A DNA stretch of 64,000 bases from Bacteroidota bacterium (GTDB lineage Bacteria; Bacteroidota; Ignavibacteria; Ignavibacteriales; Melioribacteraceae), in NCBI GenBank assembly GCA_023447335.1, contig JAEXOD010000012.1, positions 1 to 64,000 of the forward strand. The letters are read 5' to 3'. Every line of letters begins with the position of its first letter. The stretch's first letter is position 1. The position numbers were made by a program, and so were the translations under genes. This document shows, in pieces, positions 46,062-55,928 of the stretch. The notes under the pieces were generated by a model. That model searched no databases. It had not been told where the DNA came from and saw only the letters and a program-made list of their open reading frames with translations.

Positions 46062-46092
46062 TTGACATTTTTATCATATTTGTGTATTTTTA
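46062..46092 (+). promoter_or_regulatory. FCB-type promoter for the Rrf2 gene
   Basis: TTG of CTTGACAT (46062-46064) is followed after exactly 20 nt by TATTTTTA (46085-46092), one mismatch from TAnnTTTG. It lies 56 bp upstream of the Rrf2 start codon. Confidence 0.45.
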
Positions 46093-46147
46093 TATAAGAT
46101 ATTTAGCTCCACTTATATTTTTTTATAATTAACCTATAGGGTTAAAC

Positions 46148-46579
46148 ATGATTTATACAAAAACAGGTGAGTACGCAATTCGTGCTATTTTATTTTTAGC
46201 ACGTCAACCAAAAGAAAATCTAATAATGTCATCGGAAATAGCTAAAAGTGAAGAAATTCCGTCTCATTATTTAGCCAAAATATTGCAGCGTATGGCAAAA
46301 TTTGGATATGTAGATTCATTTAAGGGAAGAGGCGGCGGATTTAAAATAACAGATGCTGCTATGAAAAGTTCTATTTTGGAAATAGTAGAAAGAGTTGAAG
46401 GACCTATTATTAACTTGAAATGTGTTACCGGTTTAAAAGAATGTTCCGATGAAACACCTTGTCCTTTACACGAGGAATGGGCTGAATTAAGGAATAGGAT
46501 ATATAATTTAATTTCAAGTAAATCTGTGGCAGAAGTAGCAGAAAAGTACTCTCAAACGTTACGAAAACCCGTAAAATAG
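46148..46579 (+). CDS. Rrf2 family transcriptional regulator
   Basis: The 143-residue protein has an N-terminal winged helix (TKTGEYAIRAILFLAR, then EIPSHYLAKILQRMAKFGYVDS and GRGGGFKIT, the recognition wing). Three Cys residues at 92, 99 and 105 (KCVTGLKECSDETPCPLH) match the cluster-binding Cys pattern of IscR/NsrR-type Rrf2 regulators (C-X6-C-X5-C here). It probably senses iron-sulfur, nitric oxide or redox state. The gene is monocistronic with a promoter of its own and a terminator. Confidence 0.92.
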   Translation: MIYTKTGEYAIRAILFLARQPKENLIMSSEIAKSEEIPSHYLAKILQRMAKFGYVDSFKGRGGGFKITDAAMKSSILEIVERVEGPIINLKCVTGLKECSDETPCPLHEEWAELRNRIYNLISSKSVAEVAEKYSQTLRKPVK

Positions 46580-46587
46580 TTTAGATT

Positions 46588-46612
46588 AAAAACCCGCTTT
46601 TGCGGGTTTTTT
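46588..46612. terminator. Intrinsic terminator
   Basis: The stem AAAACCCGC/GCGGGTTTT with a four-T loop is followed by T's, between the Rrf2 gene and the convergent 46614-47036 gene. Confidence 0.85.
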
Positions 46613-46613
46613 G

Positions 46614-47036
46614 CTATTTATTATCATTAAAATATAGTTTAACATATTCTAAATCTGATGCTAACAAACTTAGATTTGATAAACTTTCGGTTGTTAATTG
46701 GAAATATTTTTCCGTTAATATCTCGTTAATAAAAGAACCACCTTTAAGACTAATCTCTTTTAATCCGCCAATCATTATTTCAGTGTGATATTTTATTTCG
46801 TTTCTGAGCTTTTCAAAATAATTGTTATCAAATTTATTATCGCTATTTTTTATAATTCTCATTAAGCCGTTAAATGCTTTTGCGGAAAACAATACATTTT
46901 CAAGGACTGAAAATAAATTGTTGTTTTTAACTATTTCTAATATTCGTTTTAAATCTTCAATATTATTTAGTTTGTTATTCGAAAAATCATTTAATGAATT
47001 TATAAATTCTTCAACATTTATTTCGCCAAGTGTCAT
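46614..47036 (-). CDS. Hypothetical helical protein
   Basis: The 140-residue soluble protein is almost entirely helical and rich in Asn and Leu (NIEDLKRILEIVKNNNLFSV, HTEIMIGGLKEISLKGGSF). No signal, membrane segment or recognised domain is visible. It starts 1 bp after the stop of the O-methyltransferase gene and is the last gene of the gatB-O-methyltransferase run. Its function is unknown. It could be a DUF-type partner of the methyltransferase, but nothing in the sequence says so. Confidence 0.5.
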   Translation of the reverse strand: MTLGEINVEEFINSLNDFSNNKLNNIEDLKRILEIVKNNNLFSVLENVLFSAKAFNGLMRIIKNSDNKFDNNYFEKLRNEIKYHTEIMIGGLKEISLKGGSFINEILTEKYFQLTTESLSNLSLLASDLEYVKLYFNDNK

Positions 47037-47037
47037 A

Positions 47038-47691
47038 TTAATCTCTTTTTATCCCAACACCTATTCCGTCACCGATAGGAAATATTTGAGATTCTAAACT
47101 TTTATGATTTAAGAATATTTTATTAAACGAAGTAACTTGTTCTGTCGAAGTTCTAAAACTTGTAGGAACATCTTCTAAATTTTCTGCTACATATCCTTTC
47201 CATAACAAATTATCTACAAAAATAATTCCGCCTTTATTTAGCAGGGGCAAGGCTAAATAAAACAAATTTTCATAATACAGTTTATCAGCATCTAAAAAAA
47301 TAAAATCATATTTTTTAGTGCAATTTTTCATAATCTCTTCGGCTTCACCAAAAAGTATATTAATTTTATTTTCCAGACCGGCTTTTTTAATATATTCTTT
47401 TGCCATCGGTAAATTATCTTTGCTCTTTTCGATAGTTTCCAATATTCCGTCTTCGGGCATTCTATTTGCCATCTTTATTGATGAATAAGCAATAGCTGTT
47501 CCTATTTCTAAAGCTGCCAAAGGTTTTTTAAGTTCAATTAATAATTCTAAAAATTCGGCTGACTTATAATCTAAAATCGGAATTCTTTTCGCTTTTGCAA
47601 GCTCTTCCATCTCCTTTTCCAATTCGGTAAAAGGTTTTCTGTTTTTCGTTAAGTAATCTAATATACTCTCGCCGTTAATTAATGCATTCAT
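47038..47691 (-). CDS. SAM-dependent O-methyltransferase (YrrM/TrmR-like)
   Basis: The 217-residue protein has the class I caffeoyl-CoA-type O-methyltransferase motifs: ALEIGTAIAYSSIKMA (motif I), acidic ILETIEKS, the metal-binding YDFIFLDADKLYYENLF and IIFVDNLLWKGYVAE. In bacteria, close relatives (TrmR/YrrM) methylate the modified uridine at the tRNA wobble position, and others act on catechols. The sequence alone does not settle which. It follows gatB after 7 bp on the minus strand, which suits a translation-linked role. Confidence 0.88.
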   Translation of the reverse strand: MNALINGESILDYLTKNRKPFTELEKEMEELAKAKRIPILDYKSAEFLELLIELKKPLAALEIGTAIAYSSIKMANRMPEDGILETIEKSKDNLPMAKEYIKKAGLENKINILFGEAEEIMKNCTKKYDFIFLDADKLYYENLFYLALPLLNKGGIIFVDNLLWKGYVAENLEDVPTSFRTSTEQVTSFNKIFLNHKSLESQIFPIGDGIGVGIKRD

Positions 47692-47698
47692 ACTTGTC

Positions 47699-49150
47699 CT
47701 ATTTATTATAATTATCCAACTTATCCTTCAAAATTTTATTCACAATCTGAGGATTTGCTTTACCTTTTGATTGCTTCATTATTTGACCCACAAAAAATCC
47801 GATAACACTTTGTTTTCCGCTTAAATATTTCTCAACTTCAACAATATTTTGAGCAATAACTTCATCAATAATTTTTTCAATTTCGGAAGTATCACTAATT
47901 TGTATTAAATTTTTCGATTTAACATATTCTTCGGGATTAACATTTTGAGACACTAAATCATTAAATATATCTTTTGCTATTTTAGTACTTATAGTTCCTT
48001 TATTAACTAAATTAACCAAACCGGCAAGATTTTCTGCTGATAAATTAAATTCTAAAATGCTTAGTTTGTTTTCGTTTAAATATTTAAAAATATCTCCCAT
48101 CATCCAATTACTTAATGATTTAAAGTCGGTTGTATATTTTGCTGCCTGTTCGTAATAATCGGCAAACTGTTTTTCGTTTGTTAAAACTTCGGCATCATAC
48201 AACGGTAAATTATATTTTTCTATAAACAATTGTTTTCGAGCTTCAGGTAAAATCGGTAATTGTTCTTTAATGTTTTGAATATAATTATTATCTAAAACAA
48301 TCGGAACCAAATCAGGATCGGGGAAGTATCTATAATCGTGTGATTCTTCTTTGCTTCTCATAGGTGTTGCAAAGTTTTTATCTGCATTCCATAATAGCGT
48401 TTGTTGAATTATTCTACCGCCGTCTTCAATAATTTCAATTTGTCTATCTATTTCAAAGTTTATTGCCTTTTCAACATTCTTAAAAGAATTCATGTTTTTG
48501 ATTTCGGTTTTTGTCCCTAATTCTCTCGATCCAAATAATCTGATTGATATATTGGCATCACAACGTAACGAACCTTCTTCCATATTTCCGTCACAAATAT
48601 CTAAATATGTTAAAATTTGACGTAATTTTGTTAGGTATAATACAGCTTCTTCGGCTGTTCTTATATCCGGTTCGCTAACAATTTCTAATAAAGGTACACC
48701 GCAACGATTAACGTCCACTAAAGTGTTATAACCCTGATCGTGTATAGACTTTCCGGCATCTTCTTCCATGTGAATACGTGTAATCCCTATTCTGACTTCT
48801 TTTCCGTCTTTTGGTAAAACATCGATATGTCCAAATTCACAGATCGGATTTTCAAATTGTGAGATTTGATAACCTTTTGGTAAATCCGGATAAAAATAAT
48901 TTTTTCTGGCAAAGATGGATTTATTGTTGATTGTGCAATTGGTGGCTAATCCCAACAACACTGCAAATTCAATCACTTTTTTATTGGTTACAGGAAGAAC
49001 TCCGGGATGACCTAAGCAAATAGGGCAAACATTTGTATTGGGGGGCATTCCGAACTTGGTACTGCAAGAACAGAATAATTTTGTGTTAGTTTTTAATTGC
49101 GCATGGACTTCTAATCCAATAACCGATTCATATTTTTTGCTAATCATCAT
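47699..49150 (-). CDS. gatB: Aspartyl/glutamyl-tRNA amidotransferase subunit B
   Basis: The 483-residue protein shows the GatB features: SVIGLEVHAQLKTNTKLFC at the start, Zn-binding Cys in FCSCSTKFG and VCPICLGHPG, the EGSLRCDANISIR segment of the catalytic cradle and the C-terminal YqeY-like tail domain with GQIMKQSKGKANPQIVNK. GatB with GatC and GatA converts Glu-tRNA-Gln and Asp-tRNA-Asn to Gln-tRNA and Asn-tRNA. The other subunits are not in the window. The first or second Met could be the start. Confidence 0.96.
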   Translation of the reverse strand: MMISKKYESVIGLEVHAQLKTNTKLFCSCSTKFGMPPNTNVCPICLGHPGVLPVTNKKVIEFAVLLGLATNCTINNKSIFARKNYFYPDLPKGYQISQFENPICEFGHIDVLPKDGKEVRIGITRIHMEEDAGKSIHDQGYNTLVDVNRCGVPLLEIVSEPDIRTAEEAVLYLTKLRQILTYLDICDGNMEEGSLRCDANISIRLFGSRELGTKTEIKNMNSFKNVEKAINFEIDRQIEIIEDGGRIIQQTLLWNADKNFATPMRSKEESHDYRYFPDPDLVPIVLDNNYIQNIKEQLPILPEARKQLFIEKYNLPLYDAEVLTNEKQFADYYEQAAKYTTDFKSLSNWMMGDIFKYLNENKLSILEFNLSAENLAGLVNLVNKGTISTKIAKDIFNDLVSQNVNPEEYVKSKNLIQISDTSEIEKIIDEVIAQNIVEVEKYLSGKQSVIGFFVGQIMKQSKGKANPQIVNKILKDKLDNYNK

Positions 49151-49170
49151 ATACCTAAAAAATTACAGTT

Positions 49171-49202
49171 TAAAAATAAAGATTAAAATTTTTATTTGCC
49201 AA
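49171..49202 (-). promoter_or_regulatory. FCB-type promoter for the gatB operon
   Basis: On the minus strand TTG (49200-49202) is followed after 21 nt by TATTTTTA (49171-49178), one mismatch from TAnnTTTG. The gatB start is 20 bp downstream. Confidence 0.4.
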
Positions 49203-49278
49203 TACATAATTTAGTAATAATTATTTTGTTAGTTAATTTTATTAAAAGAGTAAACTTACCGTAGGCAGGTTTGATTTA

Positions 49279-49309
49279 AAATAAAAAACCCCTCGAAATT
49301 GAGGGGTTT
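49279..49309 (-). terminator. Intrinsic terminator of the tyrosine phenol-lyase gene
   Basis: On the minus strand the stem AAACCCCTC/GAGGGGTTT is followed by a T-rich tract, about 22 bp after the stop codon at 49331. Confidence 0.85.
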
Positions 49310-49330
49310 ATAAAATACTTATAAAACTGA

Positions 49331-50731
<1,401 letters not shown>

Positions 50732-50762
50732 TCATTTATATAACAATGTTTGTAAATAAGTC

Positions 50763-51290
50763 TTACTTTTTCTTTTTATCTTTTTTCTTGCCTTTAGTTT
50801 GGCTTTTTTCCTCTTTATTATCTTTAATTAGGCGTAAATGACTTGAATCTAATTCTTCTTCTTCCTCAAAAAATTCATCATAATCATCTTCGTATTCGTC
50901 ATCAAAAAAATTATTAAATCCTAAATCTTCTTCATCTTCCTTTAAATCATAGTGCATTCTGTATTGTTTATCGCAAGTTTTAGAATTTGTGACATTAATT
51001 TCAAGAATCATTCTTTCGGGTATAAATTCTTCAATCATTGCTTCGCTTATTAATTTTATTGCATCTTTATAATCTTCGGCAACGTTTTTTACTTCATCTA
51101 CATATTTAAATAAATCATCTTCGTTTGCGGTACTTGTAAAAGTGTTATAATTAATAGTAAGTGTTACTATTGCCTCAGAGGGTTCCACTACATTTTTTAA
51201 GTTATAATTTTTAAATGTGTAAACGCAATTTAATTCAAATAGATCGTTGTTCCAAGATGTAACAGGAATTGATTTTTTAGCCTTTTTCAT
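50763..51290 (-). CDS. Hypothetical acidic protein
   Basis: The 175-residue protein has a structured first part with an alternating strand pattern (FELNCVYTFKNYNL, VEPSEAIVTLTINYN, ILEINVTNSKTCDKQYRM) followed by a highly acidic stretch (about residues 125-145) and a Lys-rich tail. The acidic/basic low-complexity end suggests binding to a basic partner such as ribosomal or DNA-bound proteins. No signal peptide and no known family. It is on the same strand as the tyrosine phenol-lyase, 40 bp upstream of that gene. Confidence 0.55.
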   Translation of the reverse strand: MKKAKKSIPVTSWNNDLFELNCVYTFKNYNLKNVVEPSEAIVTLTINYNTFTSTANEDDLFKYVDEVKNVAEDYKDAIKLISEAMIEEFIPERMILEINVTNSKTCDKQYRMHYDLKEDEEDLGFNNFFDDEYEDDYDEFFEEEEELDSSHLRLIKDNKEEKSQTKGKKKDKKKK

Positions 51291-51360
51291 CTTTGTGTCC
51301 TGATTTAATAAAAGTTTAAATTCTAAAATAAATAAATACTACAATAAAAAAAAACAAAAT

Positions 51361-52512
51361 CTACTTAAATTTAAGCAAAAATAATGCGACTAAAAAACTT
51401 ACAATCGAAGAGAGAATAAATGGTAAAAAGGCTCCGCCGGTTAAATCCCATAAATAACCTGCAAGTACACTTCCCACCATTGTTGCCAAGCTAATTCCGG
51501 TAGTAATTATTCCTATCGCGGTACCACGTAAATTATCAGGAATTAAATCACTTATCCAAGCTTTAACTACTCCGTCACTTGCCCCTGCGTAAAATCCGTA
51601 TACTAAAAATAGTATCCAAATAAACATAAAACCGCTGCTCAGAGCAAACCCCAAATACACAATGGAAAAAGCAAATAACCCTAATATAAAAATTTTCTTT
51701 TTACCAAATTTGTCAGAAAGTATACCTATTGGGTAAGATAGAAGTGCGTATACAAAGTTATAATAAACATATCCTAAAATAGCTATTGTATCACTTTTGG
51801 CAATTTCTTTAGATTTTAGAATTAAAAAGACATCGCTACTATTAAACAAGGAGAATGCAGTTAATACAAAAAACAGCACTTTAAACTGTCGCCCGGAATT
51901 TTTCCAGAATTCGATAAATCCAATCTTAGATTTAGTTTTGTTCTTTCCTTTATTATCTTTAACAATTAAAGTAAAGTATATTGCAAAAATTGAAGGGATA
52001 ATTGAAATTAGATAAATAGTTTTATAACCTTGAGGAATAAAATAAAGTATAATCAATGCCGTAATAGGACCAAAAACAGCCCCCAAAGTATCCATGCTTC
52101 TATGGAAACCAAAAACTGCACCGGTATTCCCTTCGGCGTAGGAAGCCAAAAGAGCATCGCGGGGAGCAGTTCTAATCCCTTTCCCAATTCTATCAGTAAC
52201 ACGACTTAATAAAACGGTAAAAATATTTTGAATTAAACCCGGTAACGGTTTAACTAAACCCGATAAACCGTAACCTATAACAACGAAAATAGATCGCTTC
52301 CCCAATTTATCGGATAAATTTCCGAAATAACCTTTTAATAACCCTGCGGTAATCTCGGCAAATCCTTCAATTAAACCAACTGATACCATTGAAGCGCCTA
52401 AAATTGAAGTTAAAAATAGGGGAGTAACGGGGTATAACATTTCACTTGCAAAATCGGTAAAAAAGCTTACCAATCCTAAAATAACTACCGGTTTAGATAT
52501 TTTTTTTAACAT
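51361..52512 (-). CDS. MFS transporter
   Basis: The 383-residue membrane protein has about 12 transmembrane helices and the MFS loop 2-3 motif GYFGNLSDKLGKRSIFV (variant of GXLaDrXGrkxxl), with a second copy later (YPIGILSDKFGKKKIFILG). The TM1 sequence LVSFFTDFASEMLYPVTPLF is like a subgroup annotated as multidrug or unknown permeases. The substrate is not predictable. It is transcribed alone, divergently from the YciO-type gene. Confidence 0.9.
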   Translation of the reverse strand: MLKKISKPVVILGLVSFFTDFASEMLYPVTPLFLTSILGASMVSVGLIEGFAEITAGLLKGYFGNLSDKLGKRSIFVVIGYGLSGLVKPLPGLIQNIFTVLLSRVTDRIGKGIRTAPRDALLASYAEGNTGAVFGFHRSMDTLGAVFGPITALIILYFIPQGYKTIYLISIIPSIFAIYFTLIVKDNKGKNKTKSKIGFIEFWKNSGRQFKVLFFVLTAFSLFNSSDVFLILKSKEIAKSDTIAILGYVYYNFVYALLSYPIGILSDKFGKKKIFILGLFAFSIVYLGFALSSGFMFIWILFLVYGFYAGASDGVVKAWISDLIPDNLRGTAIGIITTGISLATMVGSVLAGYLWDLTGGAFLPFILSSIVSFLVALFLLKFK

Positions 52513-52552
52513 AATTTTATTAAATTTTTTTAATTTAAATTTACGATTTTTA

Positions 52553-52581
52553 TTGACATTTTCATTAACATTATTAAATTG
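52553..52581 (+). promoter_or_regulatory. Possible FCB-type promoter for the YciO-type gene
   Basis: TTG of TTGACATT (52553-52555) lies 19 nt before TAAATTG (52575-52581), which lacks one T of the TAnnTTTG box. The gene start is 70 bp downstream. Confidence 0.3.
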
Positions 52582-52650
52582 TAATGCAAATATTCCCGTA
52601 TTCGGGTAATTTACATTAAGCTCAATTATTAAAATAAAAAAGGAGTAATA

Positions 52651-53265
52651 ATGGAGTTCTACGAACTACACCCGGTAACACCGCAACAAAGATACATTAA
52701 TAAAGCCGTAGAGGTTTTAAAAAACGGCGGTGTAATTATTTACCCTACTGATACTGTTTATGGTTTTGGGTGCGATATTTTTAATAAGGATGCGTTAGAG
52801 AGGATTTATTCTATTAAAAACGAAAGCAATACAAAGTTGTTTAGTTTTATGTGTCCCGATCTAAAAGATATTGCCCAATATGCTAAAGTATCGGACTATG
52901 CATATAAAACGATGAAAAAATTATTACCAGGACCATATACATTTGTTTTACCCGCAGCAAAAGAGGTGCCTAAAAAACTTTGGACGAAACGTAAAACCGT
53001 TGGTATTAGAGTACCTGATAACGAAGTGGCTTTAACATTAGTTAGAGAGTTAGGCAACCCTATTATTAGTACTAGCGTAACAAATAGATTAGGAGAAAAT
53101 TATTTTGATCCTAACGAAATAAAAGCAGTTTTTGATTATCAAGTTGACTTAATGCTTTCGGTCGGAGCTTTGGAAGGTAAACCGAGTAGTATAGTTGATT
53201 TAAGCGCCGAAGAGCCCGAAGTAATTCGTGAAGGTGCCGGCGATGTATCAATTTTTTATATGTAA
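52651..53265 (+). CDS. YciO/YrdC/Sua5 family protein
   Basis: The 204-residue protein has the YrdC-like dsRNA-binding fold with signature GGVIIYPTDTVYGFGC (about 27-42), KLFSFMCPDL and PGPYTFVLPA, then VGIRVPDN and NPIISTSVT. Length and the Met-Glu-Phe-Tyr-Glu-Leu-His-Pro start match YciO rather than the shorter TsaC/YrdC. YrdC/Sua5 proteins form threonylcarbamoyl-AMP for the tRNA t6A modification; YciO is a related paralogue with weaker or uncertain activity. No other copy is in the window, so whether this one serves t6A synthesis cannot be settled. Confidence 0.88.
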   Translation: MEFYELHPVTPQQRYINKAVEVLKNGGVIIYPTDTVYGFGCDIFNKDALERIYSIKNESNTKLFSFMCPDLKDIAQYAKVSDYAYKTMKKLLPGPYTFVLPAAKEVPKKLWTKRKTVGIRVPDNEVALTLVRELGNPIISTSVTNRLGENYFDPNEIKAVFDYQVDLMLSVGALEGKPSSIVDLSAEEPEVIREGAGDVSIFYM

Positions 53266-53286
53266 CTTATTGTAAATATTGAATCT

Positions 53287-53330
53287 GGGCTGTATCAAAA
53301 CAAATATATGTTATATTTTAATTGATACTT
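53287..53330 (+). repeat. Extra MITE family B-type end
   Basis: GGGCTGTATCAAAAC starts at 53287 and repeats the terminal sequence found 60 bp further on at 53347 (GGAGCTGTATCAAAAC). The 44 bp after it resemble no full element, and a degraded ATTGATACTT follows. It looks like a leftover terminus or partial duplication next to the complete element. Confidence 0.5.
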
Positions 53331-53346
53331 ATAAAAATATTTATTC

Positions 53347-53586
53347 GGAGCTGTATCAAAACAATATTTAAGGCAAAAATGAACTCACCCCTAACCCCTC
53401 TCTTGATCTGAATACTGAATAAGAGAGGGGAATTAATAACCTTTTATAGCCGGTTAACGGGTGTTAATACAATAGGTTATATAAATATAGGCGTCATCCC
53501 TCTCTTTCCAAGAGAGGGAATGAGGGTGAGTTTTTAATCTCAAAACGCGACTAGTTTATCTTAACAGCCACTTTTGATACATCCCC
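53347..53586 (-). mobile_element. MITE-like element, family B copy 2 (inverted)
   Basis: The element is bounded by GGAGCTGTATCAAAA and, reversed, GGGGATGTATCAAAA. Read on the minus strand it matches the copy at 13307-13556 closely, including GTGGCTGTTAA, CGTTTTGAGATTAA and both CCCTCTCTT/AAGAGAGGG hairpins. It has no coding potential. The rest of the 53266-53813 gap has two direct repeats of TTTCACTAAAACC (near 53619 and 53742) and otherwise nothing recognised. Confidence 0.78.
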
Positions 53587-53813
53587 TATATTTAAATATA
53601 ACAAATAAACTTTTTTAATATTTCACTAAAACCTAAATTTATGGACAACAAACGATAGATTTTAGACGATAGACAAATAAAGTACTCTTCTCCTTTCCCG
53701 TTTTGGGATTTGGCACTGTTCTACTTTATCACTCTTCCACCGTTTCACTAAAACCAAAATAATTTGTATATTTATACACTTAAAAATTAACAAAAATTAA
53801 CTACGGAATTTGT

Positions 53814-54320
53814 ATGATTAAAAAAATAATAGTTTTGTTGTTTATCTTTTTTACTGTTAATTGTTCGCCGAGTTATAAAGGGAATGACACACCTGAGCAT
53901 TTGGGGAAAACCATTTATAATGCTTTCTTGAATAATAATAAAGCCGAATTTAAAAAGTATATTATGACGGCAGATGATTATATAAACATGTTGGATAGTA
54001 CAAATTTTTCTGAAAAGAAAAAGCAATTATATATAGAAAAATACAAACAAGATATTCCGCTTTTAGCCGAACAAACTTTGAATAACTTTGATGAAGTTAA
54101 AGCAGAAGCTAAAAAATTGAATATTGACTTCAAAAATGCAAGATTTGATAAAGTTGAATATCGGGGCGGGAAAGCAGAAATATTTAAATATTTGTATGTA
54201 AATATTGTATTTTTTAGCAATGGGAAAAAATATTTATTAAGACTAAATGATTGTTATTCAACTAATCGTGGTTGGTTAATTGCAGGAATAGTATTTCTGA
54301 CCGAGTACCCGGAGGAGTAA
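53814..54320 (+). CDS. Hypothetical lipoprotein
   Basis: The 168-residue protein has a signal peptide with lipobox TVNCSPS (Cys17). The mature part is helical at first (HLGKTIYNAFLNNNKAEFKKY) and ends in strands (EIFKYLYVNIVFFSNGKKYLL). No family is recognised; the pattern resembles small Bacteroidota DUF4878-like or NTF2-like lipoproteins, but this is a guess. It is the first gene of a three-gene operon with the SdiA-regulated propeller (1 bp gap) and the AlkD-like gene. Confidence 0.6.
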   Translation: MIKKIIVLLFIFFTVNCSPSYKGNDTPEHLGKTIYNAFLNNNKAEFKKYIMTADDYINMLDSTNFSEKKKQLYIEKYKQDIPLLAEQTLNNFDEVKAEAKKLNIDFKNARFDKVEYRGGKAEIFKYLYVNIVFFSNGKKYLLRLNDCYSTNRGWLIAGIVFLTEYPEE

Positions 54321-54321
54321 G

Positions 54322-55044
54322 GTGTTTAGAAAAAAAATATATTTCTTAGTCCTACTATTTTTAATTTCGATGCTTGTTATTAGTGCTGAAAAAATGAAAA
54401 AAATAGGTGAATTTAAACTTAAAGTTCCCGAACCGAGCGGTTGTGTAATTAGTTACGATAATAAATATTTGTGGATGGTTAGCGACGGTAACGCAACCGT
54501 TTATAAAACTGACTTGAATGGTAAACTTATTGAAAAAATTGTTATTGATGCAGTTGATTTAGAAGGTATTACCGTAGTTGAGGAAAATAAACTTTGTGTA
54601 ATACAAGAAGAAAAACGAGAAATTATATTAATTAACAATAAGGGAAAAGAATTAAAAAGGGTTAAAATAAATTTCCCCGGGCAAAGTAACAGCGGTTTTG
54701 AAGGGATAGCTTATGATAGTAAAAGAGATAGATATTACATTGTTAATGAAAAGAAACCGTGTGTTTTGTTGACATTAGACAATAATTTTAATATCAAAAA
54801 CAAAAAAACGCTTAATTTTTCGAAAGATTTATCTGATATTTATTATGACTCAAAAAACGATAATTTGTGGATTTGCAGTGATGAAAGTAATATGGTAATT
54901 AAATGCGATGTTGAGGGGAATCCTATCCAAAAATATAAAGTTAGTTTAAAACAAATTGAAGGTATAACATTAGATAAAGATAATAAATATTTGTATTTAG
55001 TTTCCGATCCTGAAGAACGATTATATAAATTTGAGGTTAAGTAA
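54322..55044 (+). CDS. SdiA-regulated-domain beta-propeller protein
   Basis: The 240-residue protein starts at GTG 54322 with GGAGGAGTAAG just upstream. A signal peptide (about residues 1-22, LLFLISMLVISAE) precedes repeats such as PSGCVISYDNKYLWMVSDG, LEGITVVEENKLCVIQEE, GFEGIAYDSKRDRYYIVNE and DISYYDSKN-type units, the pattern of SdiA-regulated and related propeller proteins. It should lie in the periplasm and might bind a small ligand or phosphate; no enzymatic residues can be named. Its stop overlaps the start of the AlkD-like gene by 1 nt. Confidence 0.78.
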   Translation: MFRKKIYFLVLLFLISMLVISAEKMKKIGEFKLKVPEPSGCVISYDNKYLWMVSDGNATVYKTDLNGKLIEKIVIDAVDLEGITVVEENKLCVIQEEKREIILINNKGKELKRVKINFPGQSNSGFEGIAYDSKRDRYYIVNEKKPCVLLTLDNNFNIKNKKTLNFSKDLSDIYYDSKNDNLWICSDESNMVIKCDVEGNPIQKYKVSLKQIEGITLDKDNKYLYLVSDPEERLYKFEVK

Positions 55045-55748
55045 TGGCTAAAGTTGTTAAAAATGAGCGAGATGCGAAAAGTATACTTGAGGAAATTAAA
55101 ACTCATACTAATGAGAAGAATAAATCGGGCATGAGTAGATTTGGTATAAATACGTCTAAGGCTTTTGGTGTTTCTGTTAAGATATTAAAAGAAATTGCGA
55201 AAGGAGTAAAAAAAAGTCATAAAGTTGCGTTAGATTTATGGGGAACGGGTTACCATGAAGCAAGAATTATGGCTATATTAATTGATGAACTTGATAAAAT
55301 GGAAGAAACTCAGTTTGATAGATGGGTTCTTGATTTTGATTCTTGGGATGTGTGCGATTTAACTTGTATGTATTTAATTGCAAATAGTAGTTTTTGTGAA
55401 AAGAAGATTTACGAATGGCATAAAAGAGAAGAAGAATTTGTAAAACGTGCTGCTTTTGCAACAATGGCTGCTGCTGCGGTGCATCAAAAAAAATGGGATG
55501 ATCAAAAGTTTATTGATATGCTGCCTATTATAAAATCTGCTTTAACGGATGAGAGAAACTTTGTAAAAAAGGCAGTTAATTGGGCTTTAAGACAAATCGG
55601 TAAAAGAAGCAAAAACCTAAATAATATAACAGTTGATTTTACAATACAATGTTTGGAAGAAACAGAAAATAAAGCGGCTCGTTGGATATTAAAAGATGCT
55701 TTAAGAGAATTGACAAATCCTACTACTCTTAAACGGATTAAATTGTAA
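55044..55748 (+). CDS. AlkD-like DNA alkylation repair protein (HEAT repeats)
   Basis: The 234-residue protein is composed of HEAT-like helical pairs. Diagnostic segments are MSRFGINTSKAFGVSVKILKE, WGTGYHEARIMAILIDE, FDSWDVCDLTCMYLI and ERNFVKKAVNWALRQIGKRS. These match the AlkD-type family of DNA glycosylases that remove positively charged alkyl-purines without flipping the base. The Trp and Asp in FDSWDVCD are at the position of the AlkD catalytic Asp/Trp pair. It is translationally coupled with the propeller gene before it and followed by a terminator. Confidence 0.9.
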   Translation: MAKVVKNERDAKSILEEIKTHTNEKNKSGMSRFGINTSKAFGVSVKILKEIAKGVKKSHKVALDLWGTGYHEARIMAILIDELDKMEETQFDRWVLDFDSWDVCDLTCMYLIANSSFCEKKIYEWHKREEEFVKRAAFATMAAAAVHQKKWDDQKFIDMLPIIKSALTDERNFVKKAVNWALRQIGKRSKNLNNITVDFTIQCLEETENKAARWILKDALRELTNPTTLKRIKL

Positions 55749-55812
55749 CCGGTGACAAGTGACGCGTGACGTGTAACAAGTGATAAAGTGATATAGTGAA
55801 AAAGTGATATAG

Positions 55813-55843
55813 TGCCTGCCCCAAAAGGGTGGGCATTTTTTTT
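55813..55843 (+). terminator. Intrinsic terminator of the AlkD operon
   Basis: The stem TGCCTGCCC/GGGTGGGCA (two wobble pairs) has a six-base loop and is followed by eight T's, 65 bp after the stop codon. It marks the end of the host operon next to the prophage. Confidence 0.8.
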
Positions 55844-55928
55844 AGGGGGATTTAGCTACTAGCTAACAGCTACTAGTTACCAGCATTTTATTTAACACTA
55901 AACCTTTAACACTCAACACTAAAAAAGA

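Noticed and set aside
53700..53725. Sigma54 promoter at TTGGCACTGTTCTACTT
   Set aside because: The -24-like TGGCAC is present, but the -12 part (TACTT) does not match TTGCW, and the next gene is about 90 bp away with no dyad.
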